Positions 1 through 10,900 of a stretch of DNA of 64,000 nucleotides are shown here, piece by piece. Location: positions 3,100,001-3,164,000 of the forward strand of contig NZ_AP026678.1 in NCBI RefSeq assembly GCF_025998815.1, given 5' to 3'. A program made the translations under genes and the position numbers. The DNA comes from Ignavibacterium sp. (GTDB taxonomy: Bacteria > Bacteroidota > Ignavibacteria > Ignavibacteriales > Ignavibacteriaceae). A model generated the notes under the pieces. It was not told the DNA's origin. It saw only the letters and a program-made list of their open reading frames with translations, and ran no database searches. Position 1 is the first letter of the stretch. Each line of letters begins with the position of its first letter.

Positions 1-1
1 A

Positions 2-883
2 AGAATTTCACCTGAAGCACCGGTTCCTGTACTTGAAGTTGAAAATGAAATTTTCAGATTTGGCGGAGCTGCAAACTGTGCACTAAACATTCTTAAACTT
101 GGTGGAATTCCCGAACCTATTGGAGTAATCGGTTACGATAGCTTTGGTTCAATATTTAATTCACTTCTGCAGGAAATGAATATTTCTCACGATGGAATTA
201 TCATTGATGATGAAAGACCAACAACAGCTAAAACAAGAGTTATCGCCGGAAGCCAGCATGTAGTTAGAATTGATAAAGAAAGCAAGAATACAATTAACAA
301 AAACATTCAGGATAAAATTTATAAATATCTTGAAAGCATAATTGATAAGATTGATGGAATAATTCTTCAGGATTACAATAAAGGAGTTCTTTCGGAATCA
401 CTTATTAAAAAAATTATTTCACTCGCTAATAAGAAGAATGTACTGATTACAGTTGATCCGAAATTTCATAACTTCTTTGCTTACAAAAATGTTACAGTAT
501 TCAAACCAAACAGAAAAGAAGCTGAAGATGTGTTAGGTATGAAAATCAAAACCGATGAAGATATTTCTAAAGCAGGGAATATTCTCTTGAAAAAGTTAAA
601 TGCGAAAAACATTTTGCTTACTCTTGGTGAAGGTGGTATTGCAGTTTTTGAAAAAGGTAAAGGTGAAAGAAGAATGCCAACTAAAGCAAGAAAGGTTGCG
701 GATGTTTCAGGTGCTGGTGATACGGTTATTTCCACTTTAACAATTGCACTTGCTGCAGGTGCTGATGTAATTGAAGCTTCTTATCTTGCAAATTATGCTG
801 GTGGACTCGTTTGTGAAGAAGTTGGAATTGTTCCAATTGAAGCAGATTATTTATTCGAAACAATTTTAAAAGAAAATAAATGA
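2..883 (+). CDS. rfaE1: D-glycero-beta-D-manno-heptose-7-phosphate kinase, 5' partial
   Basis: PfkB-family sugar kinase that phosphorylates heptose 7-phosphate at C1 in the cytoplasm, in ADP-heptose synthesis for the LPS core. The reading frame is open from base 2 and begins RISPEAPVPVLEVE, followed by FRFGGAANCALNI. This is the usual RfaE1 N-terminal region, so only the first few dozen residues lie outside the window. The C-terminal PfkB signature DVSGAGDTV carries the catalytic Asp and the anion hole. An internal ATG at 176 is not the start, because the conserved GGAAN segment lies upstream of it. The gene overlaps rfaE2 by ATGA. Kinase and adenylyltransferase are separate genes here, unlike the fused HldE of enterobacteria. 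Confidence 0.93.
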   Translation, partial: RISPEAPVPVLEVENEIFRFGGAANCALNILKLGGIPEPIGVIGYDSFGSIFNSLLQEMNISHDGIIIDDERPTTAKTRVIAGSQHVVRIDKESKNTINKNIQDKIYKYLESIIDKIDGIILQDYNKGVLSESLIKKIISLANKKNVLITVDPKFHNFFAYKNVTVFKPNRKEAEDVLGMKIKTDEDISKAGNILLKKLNAKNILLTLGEGGIAVFEKGKGERRMPTKARKVADVSGAGDTVISTLTIALAAGADVIEASYLANYAGGLVCEEVGIVPIEADYLFETILKENK

Positions 884-1356
884 AAATGATTTTATCACGG
901 GATGAAATAAAAAAAGTTAGAGCAGAGCTAAAATCAAAAAATAAAAAAGTTGTTTTCACCAATGGCTGTTTTGATTTAATCCATTCTGGTCATGTTGATT
1001 ATCTTGTAAAAGCCAAACAACTCGGGGATGTTCTTATTGTTGGTCTTAACACAGATGATTCTGTAAGAAGAATTAAAGGCGATAAAAGACCAATCCTTAA
1101 ACAGGATGAAAGAGCTTTTATTGTTTCTAATTTAAAACCCGTTGATTATGTTACTTTTTTTGATGAGGATACTCCGGCAGAAATAATTTCAGATTTAATT
1201 CCGGATATATTAGTTAAAGGTGCTGATTGGTCAATCGATAAAATTGTCGGAAGAGAAGTTGTTGAAGCAAATGGCGGAGAAGTTAAAACAATTGAATTTG
1301 TAAATGACCAATCAACTTCAAAAATTATTCAAACAATTCTAAGCAGATACAAATAA
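880..1356 (+). CDS. rfaE2: D-glycero-beta-D-manno-heptose 1-phosphate adenylyltransferase
   Basis: Nucleotidyltransferase of 158 residues that joins AMP from ATP to heptose 1-phosphate, giving ADP-heptose for LPS core assembly. The cytidylyltransferase-fold motif FTNGCFDLIHSGH is at residues 26-38, with the HxGH signature at 35-38. The C-terminal STSKII matches the family's ISTTKII motif. The start codon overlaps the stop of the kinase (ATGA), so the two are translationally coupled. A second in-frame ATG two codons later is an equally possible start. Confidence 0.94.
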   Translation: MKMILSRDEIKKVRAELKSKNKKVVFTNGCFDLIHSGHVDYLVKAKQLGDVLIVGLNTDDSVRRIKGDKRPILKQDERAFIVSNLKPVDYVTFFDEDTPAEIISDLIPDILVKGADWSIDKIVGREVVEANGGEVKTIEFVNDQSTSKIIQTILSRYK

Positions 1357-1358
1357 AA

Positions 1359-4300
1359 TTGCCTGAAGAAAAAAAAATAGCAGCCTGGCGTCGTGTTCTA
1401 AGGTACATAGTAAACACAATCGTTTACTTTGTAGTTGGATTAATTTTTTTGCTGATGGTTGTATTTGTTATTTCTCAGACAAATTTCTTTAAAGAATGGC
1501 TACGCGATACTTTAGTTGAAACATTAAATAAAGAAATAAAAGGAAGTCTTTCTGTAGAAGAAATTGATGGAACAATTTTCACTTCACTTCAGATAAAAAA
1601 TGCTGTTCTTACTTCATTGCAGAAAGATACGGTTGTAAGTGTTGGTTTTATTGAATTAAGAACAAGTCCGCTTAAACTTTTATTCAAAAATATTTATGCT
1701 CGTCACATTGAGCTGCGTGATGTGAATGCAAAACTTGTTGAAGAAGAAGATGGTGAATTGAATCTGCTTAAAATATTTCCTTCATCGGAAGAACCTGAAG
1801 ACACAACTAAATCAGAATTTCCTTTCACAATTACGGTAGCTTCGCTTGAACTTAACAATATAAATTTCTCTTTTCAGAAATATAATCTTGTTGGCAGCAC
1901 TGCTTATTATCCTTCGATGAATTTTGATGACTTTAGAATCAAAAACCTGAATCTTTCACTTTCTGCATTCGCTGATTTGAATAAATATGATTATCAACTT
2001 CAGATTGATAAACTTTCTTTCGAACCAAACTTTACATTTTTCAATCTTAAAAATTTGTCGGGAAGATTTTTATTAACAAGAAATGCTGCCGGAATTGATA
2101 ATCTGAATATTGAAACGGATGATACAGAGCTTAATTTATCTGCAGGTATTACTTATGTTGATTTCCTGGAAAACTTCTCTGAAGAAGATCTTAAAACTGC
2201 ACCACTTCGTATTGATCTTGATATCAATAAATTAAATTTCAATGCAATCTCTACTTTTTTTCCTGATTTAGATATGCTTGGTGGTGATTTGAATGGTAAA
2301 TTAAGTGTTACCGGAACGATGAATGATTTGCTTGTTAAAAAATTGGAACTTTATACAGGAAGAACTTCGATTGTTGCAAATGCCGAATTAAAAAATCTTC
2401 TCGGTCCGGATAGTTTGAGAATTAACGCTTCACTGGATAATTCATATATTTTTTTACCTGATGTCGGTACAATTCTTAAATCACAATCATTTAATGATTA
2501 TAAAGATTTTGGTCTGATTAAGTTTAATGAATTAAAATACATTGGAACACCAAATTCATTTACTTCAACATTTGCACTCGAATCTCAAAAGGGAAAACTG
2601 AAAGGAAAATCCTTTCTCGATTTCTCATCCGATAATATGAAATATGATGCAGAATTGTTCACTGAAAATTTTGATTTTTCTACTTTCACCGGAATTCCGA
2701 GCAGAATCAATTCTAATCTTAAAATTATTGGTGAAGGAACTGATCCCGAAACAGTTAATGCAAAAGTCCAGTTAGATGCGTTAAATTCTTCATTTGGTAA
2801 ACTGGATATTAACTCTTTTCAGATTAATGCTTCAGCAAAGGATAAAAGAATTCAGTTTGATTTAAATCTTTTATCAGACACTGCGAATGTTTCATTGAAT
2901 GGTATTGTTGATTACTTAAATCAGAATGACCCTTATCATAAAATAGATGGTTTTGTAAATAACCTTAACATTGGAAAGTTGCTCAATGATGAATCTTTAA
3001 ATTCAAAAATTAATATCAGTCTTGATGAAGAAGGTCGTGGCTTTAATCCGGATAGTATGGATTTATTTCTTATTACGGATATTAAAAATTCTTCCTTCAG
3101 TGAATATGAAATTGACAGCACAAGATTAATTCTTGATGTAAGACGAAATGACGGTGGAATTAAAGTTATCAATCTTGTTTCTGATATTGCTGATATTACT
3201 CTTAAAGGTGATTTCTATATCACAACATTGGCTAAAGCTTTTGCAAATGAAAGTCAGATTATCATTAATCAGATTAAGGAAAAAATTAATCCTGTGCTCG
3301 GAATCGAAAATGAAGCGACAACTCAAATTCAGATTAATAATCCTGTAATTACCAACTCGGTTTTCTACGCTGATATTCTTCTTGATTTCAAAGAGTTTGT
3401 TCCGCTTAAAATTAATTCGAATGAAATTGAAATCGGTGGAATGATCACGGGAAATATTAAAGCAACTTCAAGCACATTAGAGTTAGTACTAAATTCCAAT
3501 CTTAACTATTTGAAGTTGATGTCACCAACAAATCTTGTGTTTCTGACTCAATCAAGATTTAATGTAAATCTTTTTAATGAACGAAAACCAGATTCCACTA
3601 TAAACACAAACATAAAAGTTGGATTTGCTTCTGATAGGATTTATGCTGGTACTAACTTTTACAATGTCAGATTAAATGTGAATTATGATAATGACTTATT
3701 ACAAATTTCCTCCGGTGGATTTATTCAGAATAATCTTAGTTACAATATTAACGCACGTGGAAAAGTTTCTGATGATACTCTAAAGTTCAATTTTTCTGAT
3801 TTGAACATTATCTACAGAGGCATTCCGATTCAGAACAAAAGTGATCTGAGAATTTATTATTCCAAAGGCGATTTTATTTTTGATAATTTTGTTCTTGATG
3901 CTGCAAAAGGGAAAATAATTGCAAACGGGTTTTTTGGTGAAAGTCCTGATGGTAAGGTTACGCTAAGCGTTAAGGATATAAGCAGCGAACTAATAAGTGA
4001 AAAAGTCTTGTCGCTCACTCCGGAAAATTATATTCATTCCAGTATTAATATTAAAGGAGAATTAACAGGCAACATTTCTAATCCTGTTTTTAATATTGAT
4101 GCCTCACTGAGTGATATCGTTATTAATGAGAAAAAGTTTGGTTCGCTTATCGCTAAGTTTGATTATGACAATAATCTGTTAAACACAGATATCAGAATTG
4201 TTAACAGAACTGAAGGAATAAATGAACCGGAACTTTCTATAGTAGGATACATTCCGCTAAATCTTTCTCAGACTGATAGTTTAAATGAACCTGTTAAAGA

Positions 4301-5810
4301 AATTAACTTGCATGTTTTTTCTGATAATTTCAATCTGGCTTCTCTTGGAAATCTTATTCCAACACTTGAAATAAAAAGCGGTTTTCTTGAAACAGAAATT
4401 TATCTTGAAGGACAAATTGATAACCCAATAGTTACTGGTTATCTTTCTTTCAACTCAACAACGGTTAAATCTTTATTTAATAATCTGGTTTATAATTTTG
4501 ATTCAAAAATCTATTGGGATAATGAAGAGATATCTTTTGAAAGTATTTCGCTAAGTAATCAGTTAGGAACAAAGAATGGTGGCTCAATTAAAGGAAGCGG
4601 AAATATTACACTTAAAAAGTTTTTGTTGTCAACAGCTGAATTCAAATTTAATGGCGATTTAAAAGTACTGGATAAAATATCAAAGGAAGTTAATCCGAAT
4701 GTTTACGGAGATTTGGTAATTCAAACCAAAGGCGATATTACTTTTGAAATGAATGAAACGCAGATGAATTTGAATATGCCAATCAGTGTAACGGAAGCTG
4801 ATCTGGTTTTCCCACTTTCAAAATCTGCATATTCAGGTGCTGCTGATTTCAAATACAGATGGATAAATTCAGATAGTTCAAGAAGTATAATTGAGTCTCA
4901 GCTTGATAGCTTGTTACTTGAATTTGAGAGAAGAGAAATTGCAAGTCTTCCAACTAATGGAAAGCGCACTTTTAATTATACAATTGATGTTAAACTTGAT
5001 ACTGAAGCCAAAATTGTTGTTATGCTTTCAAAAGAACTTAATCAGGATTTAACTGCCGTGTTAGATGGAAATGTGATTCTGACTTCTGTTGATGGACTTC
5101 AGAGAACCAGCGGACAGTTCAATCTTCTCGAAGGTTCAAAGCTTACTTTCATTAAGACTTTTGAAGCAAGTGGAAATATAAAATTTGAAAACATAAGCAA
5201 TCCGCTGATAGACATAACTGCAACATATAAAGATTACTATACTCCTGTAACTGAAAGCGGAACAACAGAACAGGAAGTAGCAGTAAAAATAAAATTAAAA
5301 GGTCCGCTCAGCGAGCTCAACCAGAATTTTGTGAAAGATCCTGAAAACATTGGAGTTTATATCGGAGCAGAGAATATTCAGAAAGATCAGAGAGATCCAA
5401 CCAAAGGACCATCCGATGCTGTCTTCTTTATTATTTCAGGGAAATTTACTGATGGTGCAACAACTCAGGAACGCAGCGCGGTCGCTTCTGTTGCAACTGA
5501 TCTGGCTGGTTCTGTTTTGGGCGGAGTATTGAATCAATTTGTCGGTGATTATGTTAGAAGTATACAGCTCAGACAAGTTGGAACTGAGACGAAATTCAGT
5601 CTTATTGGCAAAGTTGGCAACTTCAGATATGAGATTGGTGGAACAACAGAAGTATTTCAGGACCTTAGCAGAGCAAGTGTTAAAATTAACTGGCCTGTTT
5701 CAAGAAGACTTTTGCTGAAGCTCGAAAGAAAAGAATCTTTTGTTAATCAATCTGTTGTAAACGCCGAGCTTTATAATGAAATCGGTTTAAAATATTTATT
5801 CGAATTTTAA
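1359..5810 (+). CDS. tamB: TamB-like inner-membrane/periplasmic protein (DUF490)
   Basis: Very long protein (1483 residues) with one N-terminal membrane anchor (about residues 13-39) and a long repetitive beta-rich AsmA/TamB-type body. The C-terminal DUF490 domain (about the last 300 residues) contains GPLSELNQNFVKDPENIG and ends in an aromatic-rich beta strand, LKYLFEF. Family knowledge: TamB proteins span the periplasm and serve outer-membrane protein insertion or lipid transport, usually with an Omp85 partner. The start is TTG two bases after the rfaE2 stop, with no Shine-Dalgarno sequence, and was chosen because the next residues lead directly into the anchor. The stop overlaps the RNase R start (TAATG). 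No tamA lies directly beside it, but an Omp85-type barrel protein is two genes downstream. Confidence 0.88.
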   Translation: MPEEKKIAAWRRVLRYIVNTIVYFVVGLIFLLMVVFVISQTNFFKEWLRDTLVETLNKEIKGSLSVEEIDGTIFTSLQIKNAVLTSLQKDTVVSVGFIELRTSPLKLLFKNIYARHIELRDVNAKLVEEEDGELNLLKIFPSSEEPEDTTKSEFPFTITVASLELNNINFSFQKYNLVGSTAYYPSMNFDDFRIKNLNLSLSAFADLNKYDYQLQIDKLSFEPNFTFFNLKNLSGRFLLTRNAAGIDNLNIETDDTELNLSAGITYVDFLENFSEEDLKTAPLRIDLDINKLNFNAISTFFPDLDMLGGDLNGKLSVTGTMNDLLVKKLELYTGRTSIVANAELKNLLGPDSLRINASLDNSYIFLPDVGTILKSQSFNDYKDFGLIKFNELKYIGTPNSFTSTFALESQKGKLKGKSFLDFSSDNMKYDAELFTENFDFSTFTGIPSRINSNLKIIGEGTDPETVNAKVQLDALNSSFGKLDINSFQINASAKDKRIQFDLNLLSDTANVSLNGIVDYLNQNDPYHKIDGFVNNLNIGKLLNDESLNSKINISLDEEGRGFNPDSMDLFLITDIKNSSFSEYEIDSTRLILDVRRNDGGIKVINLVSDIADITLKGDFYITTLAKAFANESQIIINQIKEKINPVLGIENEATTQIQINNPVITNSVFYADILLDFKEFVPLKINSNEIEIGGMITGNIKATSSTLELVLNSNLNYLKLMSPTNLVFLTQSRFNVNLFNERKPDSTINTNIKVGFASDRIYAGTNFYNVRLNVNYDNDLLQISSGGFIQNNLSYNINARGKVSDDTLKFNFSDLNIIYRGIPIQNKSDLRIYYSKGDFIFDNFVLDAAKGKIIANGFFGESPDGKVTLSVKDISSELISEKVLSLTPENYIHSSINIKGELTGNISNPVFNIDASLSDIVINEKKFGSLIAKFDYDNNLLNTDIRIVNRTEGINEPELSIVGYIPLNLSQTDSLNEPVKEINLHVFSDNFNLASLGNLIPTLEIKSGFLETEIYLEGQIDNPIVTGYLSFNSTTVKSLFNNLVYNFDSKIYWDNEEISFESISLSNQLGTKNGGSIKGSGNITLKKFLLSTAEFKFNGDLKVLDKISKEVNPNVYGDLVIQTKGDITFEMNETQMNLNMPISVTEADLVFPLSKSAYSGAADFKYRWINSDSSRSIIESQLDSLLLEFERREIASLPTNGKRTFNYTIDVKLDTEAKIVVMLSKELNQDLTAVLDGNVILTSVDGLQRTSGQFNLLEGSKLTFIKTFEASGNIKFENISNPLIDITATYKDYYTPVTESGTTEQEVAVKIKLKGPLSELNQNFVKDPENIGVYIGAENIQKDQRDPTKGPSDAVFFIISGKFTDGATTQERSAVASVATDLAGSVLGGVLNQFVGDYVRSIQLRQVGTETKFSLIGKVGNFRYEIGGTTEVFQDLSRASVKINWPVSRRLLLKLERKESFVNQSVVNAELYNEIGLKYLFEF

Positions 5811-7906
5811 TGAAAAAAGAATTAAAAGCATTCTTCAAAAAAAATCCCGGCAGATCTTACAAAGCAAAAGAAATTGCCAGACGCTTAAATGCAAACTCTG
5901 ATCATCAGTATGAAGCATTAAAAAGCGCATTGAATAAACTTTATGATGAAAAATTTCTCACACGAACCGGCAAGAGATTCAAGCTCAATCAAATACCTTC
6001 AACAAATAAAATAACTGGCACACTCGAGTTGACTGAAGGTGGTTATGGATTCGTGATTCCGGATAACCGCAAACTGAGCGATATTTTTATCGCTGCCAGG
6101 AATCTTGGAACTGCATTCGATGGTGATAAAGTTGAAGTTGTTCTTTTTGCAAAACAGAAGGGAAGAAATCTTGAAGGTCAGATTGTAAATGTCATTTCCA
6201 GAAAGCGTAAAGAATATGTCGGAATTCTTAAGAAAGAAAAATCACTTTATTACATTACGCCTGACGAACCAACAATCCATCGTGATATTTACATTGATCC
6301 ACAAAAGATTAACTCAGCAAAAGTCGGTGATAAAGTTGTGGTTGGAAATCTTGTTTGGGAAATTCCAACGCAAAATCCTATCGGAGAAATTATTGAAGTA
6401 TTAGGAAAACCAGGTTCTCTTGACACAGAAGTAACTTCAATTGCAAAAGAATTTGGATTAAGATATCGCTTTCCGTCCAGTGTTGTAAATGAAGCCGATG
6501 AAATAATTTTTGAAATCACTTCCGAGGAATTAAAACACAGAGTTGATTTCCGTGAAAAGAATGTAATTACAATTGATCCTGAAGATGCAAAAGATTTTGA
6601 TGATGCATTATCAATAGAGAAAAATGAAAACGGCAATTTCATAGTTGGAATTCATATAGCTGATGTTTCTCACTATGTCGATTATGATTCATTTCTTGAT
6701 CAGGAAGCACAACAAAGAGGAAATAGCGTTTATCTTGTTGGTAAAGTTATTCCAATGCTTCCGGAAAACCTTTCTAATAACATCTGCTCGCTTGTTCCGA
6801 ATGAAGATCGGCTTACTTATTCTGTAATTGTTGAAATGACTCCAAGAGGAAGAATTGTTGATTATCAGATAAAGAAGACCATCATCAATTCCAAAAGAAG
6901 ATTTAATTATGATGAAGTTCAGAAAATAATTGAGACAGGTGAAGGAGATTTCGCTGAGGATATACTGAACCTTGATAAGCTCGCAAAAATATTAAGACGC
7001 AAGCGAATGAAAGAGGGAAGTTTTGACTTCAATACTCTTGAAGTGAAATTTAAACTTGATGAATATGGGAGACCACTTGAAGCTTACATCAAGTCAATGA
7101 AAGACAGCAATATGCTGGTTGAAGAGTTTATGCTTCTTGCCAACAAAATTGTTGCACAACATATTGCTTTACCCAAAAGAGGAGAAGCAAAACCGTTTGT
7201 TTATCGTGTGCACGATTTACCTGATCAGGAAAAAATATTTGAATTTGTTCGCTTTGTTAAATCGCTTGGATATCAGGTTAATCCTAACTTAATCAAGAAA
7301 TCAAGTGAGTTTCAAAAGTTACTTGATCAGGTTAAGGGAAAAGAAGAAGAGCCGCTTATCAATGAACTTGCAATTCGTTCTATGGCAAAAGCATTTTATT
7401 CACCGAGAAATATTGGACATTACGGATTAGGATTTAAATATTACACGCACTTTACTTCACCAATCAGAAGATATAGTGATTTACTTGTTCACAGACTTTT
7501 GTACAAATACATTGAAAGTCCAAAACTTCCTGGTTATACACTTGAAGAGCTTGAAGAAATTTGCGAACACATCTCTGCTTGTGAAAGAACAGCAATGGAA
7601 GCCGAAAGATATTCGGTTAAACTGAAACAGGTTGAATTATTGTCAAATCGTGTGGGAGATGAATTTCACGCTATTATTTCGGGTGTTGTTCATTTTGGAA
7701 TCTTTGTAAAAATCACTGATATTCTTGCCGAAGGACTCATAAGGTTGAGAGATCTGGAAGACGATTTTTATATCTATGATGAAAAGAAATATGCAATAAT
7801 CGGAAAGAGAACTAAAAAAATGTATAGACTTGGAGATAAAGTTAGTGTTAAACTTGTAAGAGTAAATGAAGAAAGACTTGAATTGGACTTTCTCATTGTT
7901 GAATAA
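5810..7906 (+). CDS. rnr: Ribonuclease R
   Basis: RNB-family 3'-5' exoribonuclease of 698 residues, acting in mRNA turnover and RNA quality control. In order: an N-terminal winged-helix segment (about 1-65), cold-shock OB domains, the RNB catalytic domain with the metal-binding segment TIDPEDAKDFDDALS (about residues 250-265), the conserved HFTSPIRRYSDLLVHR motif, and a C-terminal S1 domain (about 615-695). The length is near the family norm, without the long basic tail of the E. coli enzyme. Its ATG shares the last base of the tamB stop. Confidence 0.95.
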   Translation: MKKELKAFFKKNPGRSYKAKEIARRLNANSDHQYEALKSALNKLYDEKFLTRTGKRFKLNQIPSTNKITGTLELTEGGYGFVIPDNRKLSDIFIAARNLGTAFDGDKVEVVLFAKQKGRNLEGQIVNVISRKRKEYVGILKKEKSLYYITPDEPTIHRDIYIDPQKINSAKVGDKVVVGNLVWEIPTQNPIGEIIEVLGKPGSLDTEVTSIAKEFGLRYRFPSSVVNEADEIIFEITSEELKHRVDFREKNVITIDPEDAKDFDDALSIEKNENGNFIVGIHIADVSHYVDYDSFLDQEAQQRGNSVYLVGKVIPMLPENLSNNICSLVPNEDRLTYSVIVEMTPRGRIVDYQIKKTIINSKRRFNYDEVQKIIETGEGDFAEDILNLDKLAKILRRKRMKEGSFDFNTLEVKFKLDEYGRPLEAYIKSMKDSNMLVEEFMLLANKIVAQHIALPKRGEAKPFVYRVHDLPDQEKIFEFVRFVKSLGYQVNPNLIKKSSEFQKLLDQVKGKEEEPLINELAIRSMAKAFYSPRNIGHYGLGFKYYTHFTSPIRRYSDLLVHRLLYKYIESPKLPGYTLEELEEICEHISACERTAMEAERYSVKLKQVELLSNRVGDEFHAIISGVVHFGIFVKITDILAEGLIRLRDLEDDFYIYDEKKYAIIGKRTKKMYRLGDKVSVKLVRVNEERLELDFLIVE

Positions 7907-7921
7907 ACGAGGATAAAGTTT

Positions 7922-10900
7922 ATGAAGAAAATATTTTTAATCTTATTCGCATTTGTTATCACTTCGCAAACTGGTTTTGCACAGTTTGGAAAAAATAAAG
8001 TTCAATACAAAGATTATGTCTGGTATTACATTCAGACTGATCACTTCGATATTTATTTTAATGAAGGTGGTGAAACTTTAACAGAGTTTACTGCGCAGGC
8101 TGCTGAAGATGCTTTAAGTTCAATTCAAAATACTTTTAAGTATAAAATCAATAGCAGAATTACAATTATTGTTTACAATTCGCAGAATGATTTTCAGGAA
8201 ACAAATGTAACGGACACTTATCTCAGCGAAGGTATTCAGGGTTTTACAGAGCTATTCAAAAACAGGGTTGTAATTCAGTTTACTGGTTCATATAAACAGT
8301 TCAGACATCTTATTCATCACGAATTGGTTCACGCAGTAATGAATGATATGTATTATGGTGGCTCAATTCAGAATATCATTTCAAGCAATATTTCGCTTCA
8401 GTTCCCAATTTGGTTTTCTGAAGGACTAGCAGAATATGAAGCATTAGGTTGGGATGTTGACACAGATATGTTTTTGCGTGATGCAACAATCAGTGAAAAT
8501 CTTCCTGATATGATGAACCTTGATGGATACTTTGCTTATCGTGGCGGACAATCTGTTTTCTATTATATCGCAAATAAATATGGCCGCCAGAAAATTGGTG
8601 AACTTATGAATAAGATTAAAGGAGTTGGAAATGTTCCCGAAGCGTTTCGTCAAACACTTGGAATTGATTTGAAAGAACTTGGTGAAAGATGGAAAAAAGA
8701 AATTAAAAAAACTTATTGGCCTGATATTGCGCTTAGAGAAGATCCGGAACAGTTCGCTAAGAGACTTACTAATCCAAAAAATGATGATGGATTTTATAAC
8801 ACTTCTCCTGCGCTTTCGCCTCAGGGAGATAAAATTGCATTTATTTCAAACAGAAATTTTTATTTTGATGTTTTTATAATGGATGCGATTGATGGTAAAA
8901 TTATCAAGCGAATTGTGAAAGGAAACAGAACACCGGATTTTGAAGAACTGAATATTTTAACTCCGGGATTAACCTGGTCACCTGATGGAAATAAAATTGC
9001 TCTTTCAGCGAAGAGTAACGGATATGATATAATTTACATTATTGATGTAAACACAGAAGATAGAAAATCTCTTCCTGTTAAACTTGAAGCTATTCACAGT
9101 GTAACATGGTCTCACGACGGAACCAGATTGGCATTTATCGGACAGGATAAAAAGCAATCCGATGTTTATATCTATGAACTTGAAACGAATGTATTAACCA
9201 ATCTTACTAATGATTCTTTTGGTGATTATGATCCATCGTGGTCAAACGACGACCGATATATTTATTTCTCTTCAGATCGTGGTGATAATATTAAAACTGA
9301 TAAAGTTCTTGATGGAGTTTCAATCTACAATACAGACTATAAGCAAAAAGATATTTACCGCATTGTCCTCGAGAATAGAAGAATTGAAAGAATAACTAAT
9401 CTTCCAGAAAGTGATGAAACTTTTCCCCATCAAAGTGCTGATGGAAAAAATCTAATTTTCATTTCTGATATAAACGGAATTAATAATATCTATACTTTTG
9501 ACCACAAACGAGATGATAATTCACTAAAAGTTGCAAATGAAGAAACTGATCTGACTCCGATTACAAATTCACTTACCGGATTGTATCAGCTTTCGCTTTC
9601 TTATGACACAAAGAAAATGGCTTTCTCTTCGCTTTATGAATCTGTATTTAATATCTTTCTTATGAACAATCCATTTGAACCAAAGACAAATCTCAAACCT
9701 CTGAAGCCAACTTTGTTTATTGAAAAAATGCGTAAGAAAGAATTAGATGGAGATGGGCAAATAGTTGTTGTTGATGAAGCCATCGCTGATACAACTCAAA
9801 AGAATGCTGATGATATTACAATCTTTACCGGAAATGTGGTTGATCCGAATGACACTTTAAGTAAAGCTGAAAGAGACTATTCAAGATATATCTTTGGAAT
9901 TACACAAGCGCAGGATTCTGCAAAACAGATTTCCAATTTATTTATGCCACAGGATAATCTTGATGATGAAGGCAATTTCAAAGTGAGGAAGTATAAAGTT
10001 ACTTTCGGACCAGACCTTGTTTATGCAAACGCTGGTTACAGCACTTTTTATGGACTTATTGGTACAACAATTTTATCATTCAGTGATGTGCTTGGTGACC
10101 ACCGCCTGATTGGTGTTACCGGTTTACAGATTGATTTAAAGAACAGTGATTACGGTTTAGCTTATTATTATCTCGGTGGAAGAATTAAATATGGTGTTGA
10201 AGGATTTCACACAGCAAGGTTTGTAAATCTTATCAGAGGTGATTACATAAATCTCTATCGCTTCAGAAATTTTCAGCTATCTGTAAATGCAAATTATCCT
10301 TTGAATCGTTTTTACAGATTTGAAGGTGGCGTAAGTTATATGAATGTAAGAAGTGAAAATCTTGATGACTATACAGTGCCGCTTGAAGAAGCAAGTTTCT
10401 TTGTTCCGCAATTAGCTTTTGTTCACGACAATGTGCTCTGGGGTTACACCTCTCCAATTGAAGGAACCAGATACAGATTTGATACATACGGGAACCCGGG
10501 AATTGGCAATAAGAATTTAAGCTTCTGGACAGCAACCGGAGACTACAGAACTTACTTCAGGTTTTTTACCGATTATAGTTTTGCAATCAGATTCTCGGGT
10601 GGATATTCAACCGGCGCTAATGCCCAAAGATTTTTTATGGGAGGAACTGAAAACTGGATTAATCGAAGTTTTGCAACAACAGAAATTCCGATTAACTCTA
10701 CTACTGATTTTGCATTTCTCACAGTTGTTTTACCAATGCGCGGATTTGATTATTCCGAAAGAATTGGAACTAAATACGCATTGATGAATTATGAATTCCG
10801 GTATCCATTAATTGGTTATTTAATCCCGCGTGGCATTCCATTATTCTTTGCTAACATTCTTGGTACTGTATTTCTTGATATCGGCACTGCCTGGAATGAT

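Noticed and set aside
6289-6642. 117-residue ORF on the minus strand
   Set aside because: It lies inside the RNase R catalytic domain with no ribosome site and no family likeness.
10263-10535. 90-residue ORF opposite the barrel region
   Set aside because: Antisense shadow with biased composition (Leu/Gln/His), no ribosome site.
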